Assembly: GCF_943737005.1 (NCBI RefSeq) | Contig: NZ_CALSFU010000001.1 | Span: 302,670 to 366,669 of the forward strand | Reading direction: 5' to 3' | Source of the DNA: Achromobacter sp. Marseille-Q4962 | GTDB taxonomy: Bacteria; Pseudomonadota; Gammaproteobacteria; Burkholderiales; Burkholderiaceae_B | Length of the DNA stretch: 64,000 nt | In this document: positions 48,088 through 57,007 of the stretch, one piece after another | Position numbering within the stretch: the stretch's first letter is position 1 | Layout of the letters: each line of letters begins with the position of its first letter | Made by a program: the position numbers and the translations under genes | The notes under the pieces: generated by a model | Database searches by the model: none | Told to the model about the DNA's origin: nothing | What the model saw: the letters and a program-made list of their open reading frames with translations, nothing else

Positions 48088-48972
48088 ATGAGCCATACAG
48101 ACCGCGACCAGCGCATCGGCGACGTGATGCTGGACATGCAGAACATTTCCCTGTCGTTCGGCGGCGTCAAGGCGTTGACGGACATTTCCTTCAATGTGCG
48201 CGAGCACGAGATCCGCGCCATCATCGGCCCCAATGGCGCGGGCAAGAGCTCCATGCTCAACGTCATCAACGGCGTCTACACGCCGCAGCAGGGGACCATC
48301 GAGTTCCAGGGCAGGCGCTTCTCGCGCATGAACCCCCGGCGCGCGGCCGAAATGGGCATCGCCCGCACTTTCCAGAACCTCGCGCTCTTCAAGGGCATGA
48401 GCGTGCTGGACAACATCATGACGGGCCGCAACCTGCGCATGAAGTGCGGCCTGTTCGCCCAGGCCCTGCGGCTGGGGCCGGCCGAGCGCGAGGAAATCCG
48501 CCACCGCGAATTCGTCGAGAACATCATCGACTTCCTGGAGATCCAGGCGCACCGCAAGACGCCGGTCGGGCGGCTGCCCTACGGTCTGCAAAAGCGCGTG
48601 GACCTGGGCCGCGCGCTGGCCATGGAGCCGCGCCTGCTGCTGCTGGACGAGCCCATGGCCGGCATGAACATCGAGGAAAAGCAGGACATGAGCCGCTTCA
48701 TCCTCGACGTGAACGACGAGTTCGGCACCACCATCGTGCTCATCGAGCACGACATGGGCGTGGTCATGGACATTTCCGACCGCGTCGTGGTGCTGGACTA
48801 TGGCAAGAAGATCGGCGACGGCACGCCCGGCGAAGTGCGGACGAACGAAGACGTGATCCGCGCCTATCTGGGCGTGGAAGGCAGCGCCGCGCCGGCCAAC
48901 GACGCGGTGGCGCAGGCCGGCGGGGCTCGCGACGGCGCAAGCCCGGTCTCCGCTTCGACGACCACAAGGTGA
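48088..48972 (+). CDS. LivG-type ABC ATPase (second operon)
   Basis: First ATPase of the second importer, 294 residues. Walker A GPNGAGKSS, Q-loop ARTFQNLALF, signature LPYGLQKRVDLGRAL, Walker B LLLLDEPMAGM and H-loop LIEHDMGVVMD. A tail of about 30 Ala/Gly/Ser residues extends past the usual end. It starts 5 nt after the synthetase stop, so uptake and CoA activation are translationally linked. Confidence 0.93.
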   Translation: MSHTDRDQRIGDVMLDMQNISLSFGGVKALTDISFNVREHEIRAIIGPNGAGKSSMLNVINGVYTPQQGTIEFQGRRFSRMNPRRAAEMGIARTFQNLALFKGMSVLDNIMTGRNLRMKCGLFAQALRLGPAEREEIRHREFVENIIDFLEIQAHRKTPVGRLPYGLQKRVDLGRALAMEPRLLLLDEPMAGMNIEEKQDMSRFILDVNDEFGTTIVLIEHDMGVVMDISDRVVVLDYGKKIGDGTPGEVRTNEDVIRAYLGVEGSAAPANDAVAQAGGARDGASPVSASTTTR

Positions 48973-48975
48973 CGT

Positions 48976-49905
48976 ATGGGATTTTTTCTGGAAACCGTAT
49001 TCGGCGGACTGATGAGCGGCATGCTGTACGCGCTCATCGGCCTGGGCTTCGTGCTCATCTTCAAGGCCTCGGGCGTCTTCAACTTCGCGCAGGGCGCCAT
49101 GGTGCTGGTGGCCGCCCTGTCCATGGCCCGCTTCTCGGAGTGGATCCCGCAGTGGCTGGGCTTTGACAACATGCTGCTGGCCAACGTGCTGGCCTTCATC
49201 GTGAGCGCGATCCTGATGTTCCTGCTGGCCGTGGCCATCGAACGCTTCGTGCTGCGCCACCTGGTCAACCAGGAGGCCACCACGCTGCTCATGGCCACGC
49301 TGGGCATCAGCTACTTCCTGGACGGCCTGGGCCAGATCTCCTTCGGCAGCTCGGTGTATTCGGTGAACGTGGGCATGCCCAAAGACCCGGCCATCATCCT
49401 CGACTCCATCTTCGAGGGCGGGCTGCTCATCAACCTGGAAGACCTGACCGCCGCCGTCATCGCCGCCCTGCTCGTGGCCGCGCTGGCGCTTTTCTTCCAG
49501 TACACGTCCACCGGCCGCGCGCTGCGCGCCGTGGCCGACGACCACCAGGCCGCGCAATCCATCGGCATCCCGCTCAACCGCATCTGGGTCATCGTGTGGA
49601 GCGTGGCCGGGCTGGTGGCGCTGGTGGCCGGCATCATCTGGGGCTCGAAGTTCGGCGTGCAGTTCACGTTGTCCACGGCGGCCCTGCGCGCGCTGCCCGT
49701 GGTGATCCTGGGCGGCCTGACGTCCGTGCCGGGCGCCATCCTGGGCGGGCTCATCATCGGCGTGGGCGAAAAGCTCTCCGAGGTGTATCTGGGGTCGCTC
49801 GTGGGCGGCGGCATCGAAATCTGGTTCGCCTACGTGCTGGCGCTGGTGTTCCTGCTGTTCCGTCCGCAAGGGCTGTTCGGCGAGAAGATCATCGACCGCG
49901 TGTAA
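48976..49905 (+). CDS. LivH-type ABC permease (second operon)
   Basis: Membrane permease of 309 residues, about eight hydrophobic helices, starting ETVFGGLMSGMLYALIGLGFVLIFKASGVFNFAQGAM. The family loop AVADDHQAAQSIGIPLNRI and the ALRALPVVILGGLTSVPGAILGG segment are present. Starts 3 nt after the LivG stop with AAGGTGA as ribosome site. Confidence 0.93.
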   Translation: MGFFLETVFGGLMSGMLYALIGLGFVLIFKASGVFNFAQGAMVLVAALSMARFSEWIPQWLGFDNMLLANVLAFIVSAILMFLLAVAIERFVLRHLVNQEATTLLMATLGISYFLDGLGQISFGSSVYSVNVGMPKDPAIILDSIFEGGLLINLEDLTAAVIAALLVAALALFFQYTSTGRALRAVADDHQAAQSIGIPLNRIWVIVWSVAGLVALVAGIIWGSKFGVQFTLSTAALRALPVVILGGLTSVPGAILGGLIIGVGEKLSEVYLGSLVGGGIEIWFAYVLALVFLLFRPQGLFGEKIIDRV

Positions 49906-49932
49906 GCGCACGGGCCTTCTGGGAAAAAACAC

Positions 49933-50997
49933 ATGTTCTATCGCGAAAACGGCCAGTTCAAGACCAGCTACCGCGCCGACCAGCAGATCTTCCCCATCCG
50001 CCAGGACCGCGTGTTCGTGTGGGCGCTGCTGGCCGTGGCCTTCATCGTCGTGCCCGCGCTGGCCAGCGACTATCTGCTGCGCGCCATTCTCATCCCGTTC
50101 CTCATCCTGTCGCTGGCGGCGGTGGGACTGAACATCCTGGTGGGCTACTGCGGCCAGATCTCGCTGGGCACCGGCGCCTTCATGGCGGTGGGCGCCTATG
50201 CGGCGTGGAACTTCGGCGTGCGCTTCCCGGGCATGCCGCTGCTGCTGCAGATCCTGCTGGGCGGCTGCTTCGCCACGCTGGTGGGCGTGGTGTTCGGCAT
50301 TCCCAGCCTGCGCATCCGCGGCCTGTACCTGGCCGTGGCCACGCTGGCCGCGCAGTTCTTCGTGGACTGGGCCTTCCTGCGTATCCCCTTCTTCACCAAC
50401 TACTCGCCCTCGGGCAGCGTCTCGGTGCCGCCGCTCACGGTCTTCGGCGTGCCGGTGCAGAGCTCCACGGAGAAGTACCTGTTCGTGCTCGCCTTCGTCG
50501 CCGTGTTCAGCCTGCTGGCCAAGAACCTCGTGCGCGGCGCGATCGGACGCCAGTGGATGGCGATCCGCGACATGGACGTGGCCGCTTCGGTCATCGGCAT
50601 CCGGCCCATGTACGCCAAGCTCACGGCCTTCGCGGTCAGCTCGTTCATCGTGGGCGTGGCGGGCGCGCTCTGGGGCTACATCCACCTGGGTTCGTGGGAG
50701 CCCCTGGCCTTCGACCTGGCGCGTTCGTTCCAGCTGCTCTTCATGGTCATCATCGGCGGGCTGGGGTCCATCATCGGCAGCTTCTTCGGCGCGGCGTTCA
50801 TCGTGCTGGTGCCGGTGGCGCTGACCAACGTGCCGCATATGCTGGGCCTGTCGCTGTCGGTGGACACGGCGGCGCACGTGGAACACATGGTGTTCGGCGC
50901 GCTCATCGTGTTCTTCCTCATCGCCGAGCCGCACGGACTGGCGCGGCTGTGGAGCATAGGCAAGGAGAAGCTGAGGATCTGGCCGTTCCCGCACTGA
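49933..50997 (+). CDS. LivM-type ABC permease (second operon)
   Basis: Second permease, 354 residues with about nine or ten hydrophobic helices, carrying the LivM motifs GYCGQISLGTGAFMAVGAYAA, LRIRGLYLAVATLAAQFF and the loop IRDMDVAASVIGIRPMYAK. Here it is a separate protein, unlike the fused LivM-LivG of the first operon. About 230 nt of non-coding sequence with competing hairpins follow before the binding-protein gene. Confidence 0.93.
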   Translation: MFYRENGQFKTSYRADQQIFPIRQDRVFVWALLAVAFIVVPALASDYLLRAILIPFLILSLAAVGLNILVGYCGQISLGTGAFMAVGAYAAWNFGVRFPGMPLLLQILLGGCFATLVGVVFGIPSLRIRGLYLAVATLAAQFFVDWAFLRIPFFTNYSPSGSVSVPPLTVFGVPVQSSTEKYLFVLAFVAVFSLLAKNLVRGAIGRQWMAIRDMDVAASVIGIRPMYAKLTAFAVSSFIVGVAGALWGYIHLGSWEPLAFDLARSFQLLFMVIIGGLGSIIGSFFGAAFIVLVPVALTNVPHMLGLSLSVDTAAHVEHMVFGALIVFFLIAEPHGLARLWSIGKEKLRIWPFPH

Positions 50998-51165
50998 TGT
51001 TGCCCCCGAAAGCGCCCGCGGCGCCGGACCCCGCAGTGCCGCGAATGCAGGCAGCGCAGGAAGTGGAAGAGCAGGAGACACAAGCAAAACGTTGGGTCCG
51101 TATCGATCATTGCCGGCCGTGGCGGCACGACCTCGCGGCTCGGCATCCTGAATACCCGGCTACAG

Positions 51166-51208
51166 ACCGGGCCAATCCCGGTGTCCCAGGGCGCGCTGCC
51201 CTTACACC
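51166..51208 (+). promoter_or_regulatory. Two mutually exclusive hairpins before the binding-protein gene
   Basis: ACCGGG (51166-51171) can pair with CCCGGT (51177-51182); GGTGT (51180-51184) can instead pair with ACACC (51204-51208), with AGGGC/GCCCT stacked inside. The two stems share bases 51180-51182, so only one can form. The second ends 4 nt before the AGGAGGT ribosome site. Confidence 0.4.
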
Positions 51209-51227
51209 ACGCAGGAGGTAAATGGAG

Positions 51228-52556
51228 ATGAAGCGTCTGAACCTGAAATTGGCGGCAGCCCTGGTCGCCGCAGCCGGCGCGGCCGGCGCCGTGTCCGCGC
51301 CGGCGATGGCGGACGAGCAGTTCGTTCCGCTCTTGGTGTACCGCACCGGCTCGTTCGCGCCGCTGGGCATACCCTGGGCCGACGGCAAACTCGACTACCT
51401 GAAGCTGGTCAACGAGCGCGACGGCGGCGTGAACGGCGTCAAGATCACTTACGAGGAATGCGAGACGGCCTATGCCACCGACCGCGGCGTGGAGTGCTAC
51501 GAGCGGCTGAAGGGCAAGGGCACGGGCGCCTCGGGTTTCGACACGCAGTCCACCGGCATCACGTTCGCCGTGAGCGACAAGGCCATGGTCGACAAGGTGC
51601 CGGTGGAGACCATGGGCTACGGCCTGTCGCAATCGGTGGACGGCAGCGTGTTCGAATGGAACTTCCCGCTGCTGGGCACCTACTGGACCGCGGCCGACGT
51701 GATGATCCAGGACATCGCCAGGAAAGAAGGCGGCATGGACAAGCTCAAGGGCAAGAAGATCGCCCTGGTCTACCACGACTCCCCGTATGGCAAGGAGCCC
51801 ATTCCGCTCCTGCAGAAGCGCGCCGCCAAGGAAGGCTTCGAGCTGCTGCTGTATCCGGTGACGGCGCCCGGCGTGGAGCAGAAATCCACCTGGCTGCAAA
51901 TCCGCCAGCAGCGGCCCGCCTACGTGCTGCTGTGGAGCGCCGGCATCATGACGCCCACCGCCATCCGCGAGGCCCAGGCCAGCGGTTACCCGCGCGACAA
52001 GATGTACGCCATCTGGTGGGCCGGCTCCGAGGGCGACGTGAAAGACCTGGGCCAGGTCGCCAAGGGCTACAACGCCATCACCATCCACAACAGCGGCGCC
52101 GAGCACGACAAGGTGTACGACGACCTGAAGAAGTACGTCTACGACAAGGGCCAGGGCTCGGACAAGTCCGGCAATACGACCCTGGGCACCATCGCGCATA
52201 CGCGCGGCATGATGATCTCCATGCTGCAGGTGGAAGCCATCCGCACCGCGCAGGAGAAGTTCGGCAAGGGCAAGGCCATGACGCCGGAACAGGTGCGCTG
52301 GGGCTTCGAGAACCTGAATCTCACCCAGGAGCGCCTGGACCAGCTCGGGTTCGGCCACATCATGCGGCCGGTGAAGACAAGCTGCGCCAATCACATGGGC
52401 GACGACTGGGCGCGCATCGTGCAGTGGGACGGCGCCAAGTTCAAGGTGGTGTCCGACTGGTACCAGGCCGACAAGAGCCTGCTGGAGCCGATGGTGAAGG
52501 AAGCCGCGGCGAAGTACGCCAAGGAGAAGAACATCACGCCCCGAGGATGCAACTGA
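51228..52556 (+). CDS. ABC transporter substrate-binding protein (second operon)
   Basis: Periplasmic binding protein of the type I fold, 442 residues, longer than the usual 370-390 of LivJ/LivK. Signal peptide to about residue 27 (SAPAMADEQFV), then LVYRTGSFAPLGIPWADGKLDYLKLVNERDGGVNGVKI. The ATG at 51228 is 8 nt from AGGAGGT; the in-frame ATG at 51222 is only 2 nt away and so unlikely. Aromatic and acidic residues are frequent. Its genomic partners, two CoA ligases, suggest an organic-acid ligand in place of an amino acid. Confidence 0.88.
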   Translation: MKRLNLKLAAALVAAAGAAGAVSAPAMADEQFVPLLVYRTGSFAPLGIPWADGKLDYLKLVNERDGGVNGVKITYEECETAYATDRGVECYERLKGKGTGASGFDTQSTGITFAVSDKAMVDKVPVETMGYGLSQSVDGSVFEWNFPLLGTYWTAADVMIQDIARKEGGMDKLKGKKIALVYHDSPYGKEPIPLLQKRAAKEGFELLLYPVTAPGVEQKSTWLQIRQQRPAYVLLWSAGIMTPTAIREAQASGYPRDKMYAIWWAGSEGDVKDLGQVAKGYNAITIHNSGAEHDKVYDDLKKYVYDKGQGSDKSGNTTLGTIAHTRGMMISMLQVEAIRTAQEKFGKGKAMTPEQVRWGFENLNLTQERLDQLGFGHIMRPVKTSCANHMGDDWARIVQWDGAKFKVVSDWYQADKSLLEPMVKEAAAKYAKEKNITPRGCN

Positions 52557-52569
52557 CCCCCGCAGCGCC

Positions 52570-52597
52570 TGCGGCGCCTCCCCACAGGGGTGCCGCA
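52570..52597 (+). other. Intercistronic hairpin after the binding-protein gene
   Basis: Stem TGCGGC / GCCGCA with inner CCCC / GGGG, no T run, 14 nt after the stop. Such structures after binding-protein genes often protect the upstream message and raise its level over the membrane genes; that role here is inference. Confidence 0.4.
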
Positions 52598-52661
52598 GCT
52601 TTCGTATGAACCGGCGGCCGGCGACCCGGCGGCCGGCCGCCACCACGCAGCAGGAACGATC

Positions 52662-53507
52662 ATGACCGCAGCCACTACCGCCCACGATGCCGCCGCGCAC
52701 GCCCCCAGGGTGCTGCTCGACGTGAACGGCATCGAGGTGATCTACAACCACGTCATCCTGGTGCTCAAGGGCGTGTCCCTGCAGGTGCCGGAAGGCCGCA
52801 TCGTGGCCCTGCTGGGGGCCAACGGCGCGGGCAAGACCACTACCCTGCGCGCCATCTCCAACCTGCTCAAGGGCGAGCGCGGCGACGTGACCAAGGGGTA
52901 TATCCAGTACCGCGACCAGCGCATCGAAAAGCTGTCGCCCGCCGAACTGGTCAAGCGCGGCGTGGTCCAGGTCATGGAGGGCCGGCATTGCTTCGCCCAC
53001 CTCACCATCGAAGAGAATCTGCTCACCGGGGCCTATACGCGCAGCATGAGCCGCGCGGAGACGGCGGCCGCGCTCGACCGGGTGTACCAGTACTTTCCGC
53101 GCCTCAAGCAGCGGCGCGCCAGCCAGGCCGGCTACACCTCGGGCGGCGAGCAGCAGATGACCGCCATCGGCCGCGCGCTGATGGCCAACCCGAACATGAT
53201 CCTGCTGGACGAGCCCTCCATGGGCCTGGCGCCGCAGATCGTGGAAGAGATTTTCGAGATCGTGCGCGACCTCAACCAACGCGAGCGCGTCAGCTTCCTG
53301 CTGGCCGAGCAGAACACCAACATCGCCCTGCGCTATGCCGACTACGGCTACATCCTGGAAAACGGCCGCGTGATGATGGACGGCGAGGCGTCGGACCTGG
53401 CGCGCAACGAGGACGTGAAGGAGTTCTACCTCGGCATTTCCAGCGGCGAGCGCAAGAGCTTCCGCGACCACAAGTTCTACCGCCGCCGCAAGCGGTGGCT
53501 GGCCTGA
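52662..53507 (+). CDS. LivF-type ABC ATPase (second operon)
   Basis: Second ATPase of the importer, 281 residues, with Walker A GANGAGKTT, RGVVQVMEGRHCFAHLTIEENLL, signature TSGGEQQMTAIGRAL, Walker B MILLDEPSMGLAP and LLAEQNTNIAL. Compared with the first operon's LivF it has an N-terminal Ala-rich lead of about 15 residues and a basic C-terminal tail (DHKFYRRRKRW). The PaaK-like gene follows after 45 nt. Confidence 0.93.
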   Translation: MTAATTAHDAAAHAPRVLLDVNGIEVIYNHVILVLKGVSLQVPEGRIVALLGANGAGKTTTLRAISNLLKGERGDVTKGYIQYRDQRIEKLSPAELVKRGVVQVMEGRHCFAHLTIEENLLTGAYTRSMSRAETAAALDRVYQYFPRLKQRRASQAGYTSGGEQQMTAIGRALMANPNMILLDEPSMGLAPQIVEEIFEIVRDLNQRERVSFLLAEQNTNIALRYADYGYILENGRVMMDGEASDLARNEDVKEFYLGISSGERKSFRDHKFYRRRKRWLA

Positions 53508-53552
53508 ATCGGCAACGACACCGCACAACGGCACACGAGAGGGTGCGATCCC

Positions 53553-54821
53553 ATGTCCGAGTTTTTCGATGTACTGGAAACGCGAGCGCCCGAGGCGCGC
53601 GAGCGAGACCTGATGGCCGCCCTGCCCGGCGCCATCGCCCGAGCCATCGCCCGTGCGCCGGCCATCGCGAACCAGCTGCGCGGCGTCGATCCGGCGTCGG
53701 TGACCTCGCGCGAGGCGCTGGCGCGCCTGCCGGTGCTGCGCAAACATGAGCTGCTCGAGCGGCAGCAGGAAAGCCGCGCCGACGCCGGCGCGCCCGCCGG
53801 CCCGGCCAAGGCCTTCGGCGGCTTTTCGGCCATCGGCTGGGGCGAGGCCCTGCGGGTGTTCGCTTCGCCCGGCCCCATCTACGAACCCGAAAGCGCGCGC
53901 AGCGACTACTGGCGCTTTGCCCGCGCGCTCTATGCCGCCGGTTTCCGCCCGGGCGAGCTGACCTACAACTGCTTTTCCTATCACTTCACCCCGGCGGGCT
54001 CCATGATGGAAACCGCGGCCCATGCGGTAGGCTGCACCGTGTTTCCCGGCGGCACGGGCCAGACCGAACAGCAGGTGCGGGCCATCGCCGACCTCGCGCC
54101 CAGCGGCTACACCGGCACGCCCAGCTTCCTGAAGATCATCCTGGAAAAGGCCGACGAACTGGGCGTGAAACTCGATTCCCTGCGCCGCGCCCTCGTGTCC
54201 GGCGAGGCCTTTCCGCCGTCGCTGCGGGAATGGCTGGCCGCGCGCGGCATCGACGGCTACCAGGCCTACGGCAGCGCCGACCTGGGCATGATCGCCTTCG
54301 AAACCTCGGCGCGCGAAGGGCTGGTGCTGGGCGAAGACATCATCGTGGAAATCGTGCGCCCCGGCACCGGCGAACCCGTGCCCGACGGCGAAGTCGGCGA
54401 GGTCGTGGTGACCACGCTCAACCCCGATTACCCGCTGGTGCGTTTCGGCACGGGCGATCTCTCCGCCGTGCTGCCGGGCGTCTCGCCGTGCGGCCGCACC
54501 AATACCCGCATCAAGGGCTGGATGGGCCGCGCCGACCAGACCACCAAGGTGCGGGGCCTGTTCGTGCATCCCTCGCAGGTGGCAGACGTGGTGCGCCGGC
54601 ACCCCGAAATCCGCCGGGCCCGGCTGGTCGTGAGCGGCGGCATGGGATCGGACCGCATGGTGCTGAAAGTGGAATCGGACGTGCGCGACGCCGCGCTGGG
54701 CCAGCGCATCGCCGAGTCCGTGCGCGACGTGACCAAGCTGCGCGCCGACATCGAATGGGCCGACGACGGCGCCCTGCCGAACGACGGCAAGGTCATCGAC
54801 GACGTGCGCAGCTACGATTGA
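53553..54821 (+). CDS. Phenylacetate-CoA ligase (PaaK) family protein
   Basis: Adenylate-forming CoA ligase, 422 residues, of the compact PaaK type. Seen are YNCFSYHFTPAGSMMETAAHAVGCTVFPGG, the YTGTPSFLKIILEKADELG segment, ALVSGEAFPPSLREWL, AYGSADLGMIAFE and the C-terminal GRADQTTKVRGLFVHPSQV domain. The substrate is unlikely to be phenylacetate itself because no paa genes are present. It closes an operon holding a second, unrelated CoA ligase and an ABC importer. Confidence 0.9.
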   Translation: MSEFFDVLETRAPEARERDLMAALPGAIARAIARAPAIANQLRGVDPASVTSREALARLPVLRKHELLERQQESRADAGAPAGPAKAFGGFSAIGWGEALRVFASPGPIYEPESARSDYWRFARALYAAGFRPGELTYNCFSYHFTPAGSMMETAAHAVGCTVFPGGTGQTEQQVRAIADLAPSGYTGTPSFLKIILEKADELGVKLDSLRRALVSGEAFPPSLREWLAARGIDGYQAYGSADLGMIAFETSAREGLVLGEDIIVEIVRPGTGEPVPDGEVGEVVVTTLNPDYPLVRFGTGDLSAVLPGVSPCGRTNTRIKGWMGRADQTTKVRGLFVHPSQVADVVRRHPEIRRARLVVSGGMGSDRMVLKVESDVRDAALGQRIAESVRDVTKLRADIEWADDGALPNDGKVIDDVRSYD

Positions 54822-54845
54822 GGCCGCCGGCGCGCGCGGCCCGTT

Positions 54846-56093
54846 TCAGTTGCCCAGCGGGTGCGCCAGCCACTCGCGGCCCTTGAGCATGCCGTTCCAG
54901 TAGACCCACGGCAGCAGCCTGGCCTTGAGCAGCCAGGCGCTGCGGCGCGGCACGGTGGGATCCAGCGGGAAGGTGGGCAGCAGCCTGCCGCCATAGCCGA
55001 ACTCGGCCAGCACCACGCGGCCGCGCTCCACCGTGAGAGGGCACGAGCCGTAGCCGTCATAGCGCACCGGCATGGGCCGCCCCTCGCGCAGCGCAATGAG
55101 GTTCTCGGCCACGGTCACGATCTGCTTGCGCGCCGCCGCGGCCGTCTTGGCATTGCTGGCGCTGATGGCGTCGCCCGCGCCGAACACGTTGGCATAGCGC
55201 GGATGCTGCAAGGTGGCCGGGTCCACTTCGCACCAGCCCGCCGCGCCGGCCAGCGGGCTGTCGCGCAGGAAATCGTGCGGCAACTGCGGCGGCACGGCGT
55301 GCAGCATGTCGAAGGCGCGCTCCTCGCGGCGCACATTGCCGTCGGCGTCCTTCACGTCGAACCACGCCTTGCGCGCGCCGCCGTCCACCGCCGCCAGGTT
55401 GGAGTTGAACCGCAGGGCCGCGCCATAGCGCTCCACGTAGCGCATGAGGGGCGGCACGAACGTCGGCACCCCGAAAAGCGCCGCGCCGGCCAGATCGAAC
55501 TCCACCTGGATGCGGTCCAGCACGCCGCCGCGACGCCAGTGGTCGCAGGCCAGGTACATGGCTTTCTGCGGCGCGCCCGCGCACTTGATGGGCATGGCGG
55601 GCTGGGTGAAGAGTGCACGGCCCGATTCGAGGCCGCGCACCAGCTCCCAGGTATAGGGCGCGAGTTCGTAGCGGTAGTTGGACGTGACGCCGTTGCGGCC
55701 CAGCGTGGCGTCCAGACCCTCGACTTTCTCCCAGGCCAGACGCAGGCCGGGGCAGACGATGAGCTGACGGTAGCCCAGCGCGCCGCCGTCGGCCAGCCGC
55801 AGGCGGTTGCGCTCCGGCTCGAAACCGGCCGCGGCGGCGCGCACCCAGACGGCGCGCCGGGGAATCACATCGGCCATGGGGCGCACGGTGCGCGTCACGT
55901 CGAAGGCCCCGCCGCCCACCAGGGTCCAGGCCGGCTGGTAGTAATGCCTGTCGCTGGGCTCGACCACGGCAATGCGCAGGTCCGGGCGGCGGCGCAGCAG
56001 GCTGGCCGTCACGCCGATGCCCGCCGAGCCGCCGCCCACCACCACGATGTCGAAGTCGCCTTGCGCGCCGCGCGCCGTTGCATCCTTGCTCAT
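54846..56093 (-). CDS. sqr: Sulfide:quinone oxidoreductase, SQOR type
   Basis: FAD enzyme oxidising sulfide to persulfide or polysulfide with electrons to quinone. The 415-residue product has the FAD-binding start DIVVVGGGSAGIGV (GGGSAG at 20-25) and both redox cysteines of the mitochondrial-like type: Cys in PIKCAGAPQKAMYL and Cys in GYGSCPLTVERG. Last gene of a minus-strand unit with a BigR-type repressor and two YeeE/YedE half-proteins, which fits sulfide detoxification. Confidence 0.9.
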   Translation of the reverse strand: MSKDATARGAQGDFDIVVVGGGSAGIGVTASLLRRRPDLRIAVVEPSDRHYYQPAWTLVGGGAFDVTRTVRPMADVIPRRAVWVRAAAAGFEPERNRLRLADGGALGYRQLIVCPGLRLAWEKVEGLDATLGRNGVTSNYRYELAPYTWELVRGLESGRALFTQPAMPIKCAGAPQKAMYLACDHWRRGGVLDRIQVEFDLAGAALFGVPTFVPPLMRYVERYGAALRFNSNLAAVDGGARKAWFDVKDADGNVRREERAFDMLHAVPPQLPHDFLRDSPLAGAAGWCEVDPATLQHPRYANVFGAGDAISASNAKTAAAARKQIVTVAENLIALREGRPMPVRYDGYGSCPLTVERGRVVLAEFGYGGRLLPTFPLDPTVPRRSAWLLKARLLPWVYWNGMLKGREWLAHPLGN

Positions 56094-56145
56094 GTTGCTG
56101 TCTCCTCTGGCCCGAAGGGCGTGTCAGCCCGCCCCGGACGGCCTT

Positions 56146-56571
56146 TCATGTTCCTGGTTTGCGATGTTCGATGAGCGAAAACAGGCCCATGCCGGCCGCC
56201 ATGGCCGCCACGAAGACCAGGGCCTGGGGCACGCCGGCCGCCGCGGCCACCAGGGCCGGGCCGGGACAGAATCCCGCCAGCCCCCATCCGGCGCCGAAAG
56301 CCAGACTGCCGGCCAGCAAGCGGAAATCGATGCGGGTCGCCGCGGGCCATTGCAGCGGTCCGCCCGCCAGGCTGGGGCCGCGCCGGCGGCGCAGCCAGCG
56401 GAAACCCAGTGCCGTCACCGCTACCGCGCCGCCCATGACGAACGCCAGCGAGGGATCCCAGGCGCCGCCCAGGTCCAGAAAGCCCAGCACCTTGGCGGGA
56501 TCCGCCATGCCGGAGAGCAGCAGGCCGATGCCGAAGACCAGCCCGCACAGACACGCCGCCAGGCCCGCCAT
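56146..56571 (-). CDS. YeeE/YedE family half-transporter, C-terminal type (DUF6691)
   Basis: Inner-membrane protein of 141 residues with about four hydrophobic helices, the LLSGMADPAKVLGFLDLGGAWDPSL motif and GAGWGLAGFCPGPAL with its conserved cysteine. Together with the preceding gene it makes the two halves of one YeeE/YedE-type unit; the family moves sulfur species such as thiosulfate. I start it at the ATG at 56571, one base past the stop of its partner; a start at 56592 with slight overlap is possible. Confidence 0.85.
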   Translation of the reverse strand: MAGLAACLCGLVFGIGLLLSGMADPAKVLGFLDLGGAWDPSLAFVMGGAVAVTALGFRWLRRRRGPSLAGGPLQWPAATRIDFRLLAGSLAFGAGWGLAGFCPGPALVAAAAGVPQALVFVAAMAAGMGLFSLIEHRKPGT

Positions 56572-56572
56572 A

Positions 56573-57007
56573 TCAGGCCCCCGTCCAGCCATGCCGCACG
56601 GCGTACACCGTGGCGAAGCCCGCCGCCATGAACACGGCGGTGGCGGCGAACGAGCGCGCCGAGCCGCGCGCCAGGCCGCATACGCCATGGCCGCTGGTGC
56701 ATCCCGACGCGTAGCGCGTGCCCAGGCCGACCAGCAGGCCGGCCGCGACGAGCGTGCCCGTGCCCGCCTCCACGCGGATGGCCGGCAGGCCCGCGGCCAG
56801 GCGGTACGCCCAGGGCGAGGCCGCCAGCCCCAGCAGAAAGCCCAGGCGCCAGCCCGCGCCTCCGCGCGGCGGCAAGAGGCCGCCCACGATGCCGCTGATG
56901 CCGGCGATACGGCCCGCCCCCAGCATGAGCAGCACGGCGGCCAGGCCGATCAGCACGCCGCCGGCCAGCGCGGGCCACGGCGCGAACGCAGCCCGGTCCA
57001 GCGTCAT
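56573..57007 (-). CDS. YeeE/YedE family half-transporter, N-terminal type
   Basis: Inner-membrane protein of 144 residues with about four hydrophobic helices and the signature GTRYASGCTSGHGVCGLARGS, whose cysteines are expected to relay the sulfur substrate. The ATG at 57007 overlaps the stop of the repressor gene (ATGA). Two such small genes behind a BigR-type regulator are a recurrent arrangement in sulfide-responsive operons. Confidence 0.87.
   Translation of the reverse strand: MTLDRAAFAPWPALAGGVLIGLAAVLLMLGAGRIAGISGIVGGLLPPRGGAGWRLGFLLGLAASPWAYRLAAGLPAIRVEAGTGTLVAAGLLVGLGTRYASGCTSGHGVCGLARGSARSFAATAVFMAAGFATVYAVRHGWTGA

Noticed and set aside
50676..54602. A minus-strand open frame of 1308 codons across the second ABC operon
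   Set aside because: It lies antisense to five clearly conserved genes, is rich in His/Arg/Gly/Ala as expected of a GC-skewed shadow frame, and shows no family motif or ribosome site.
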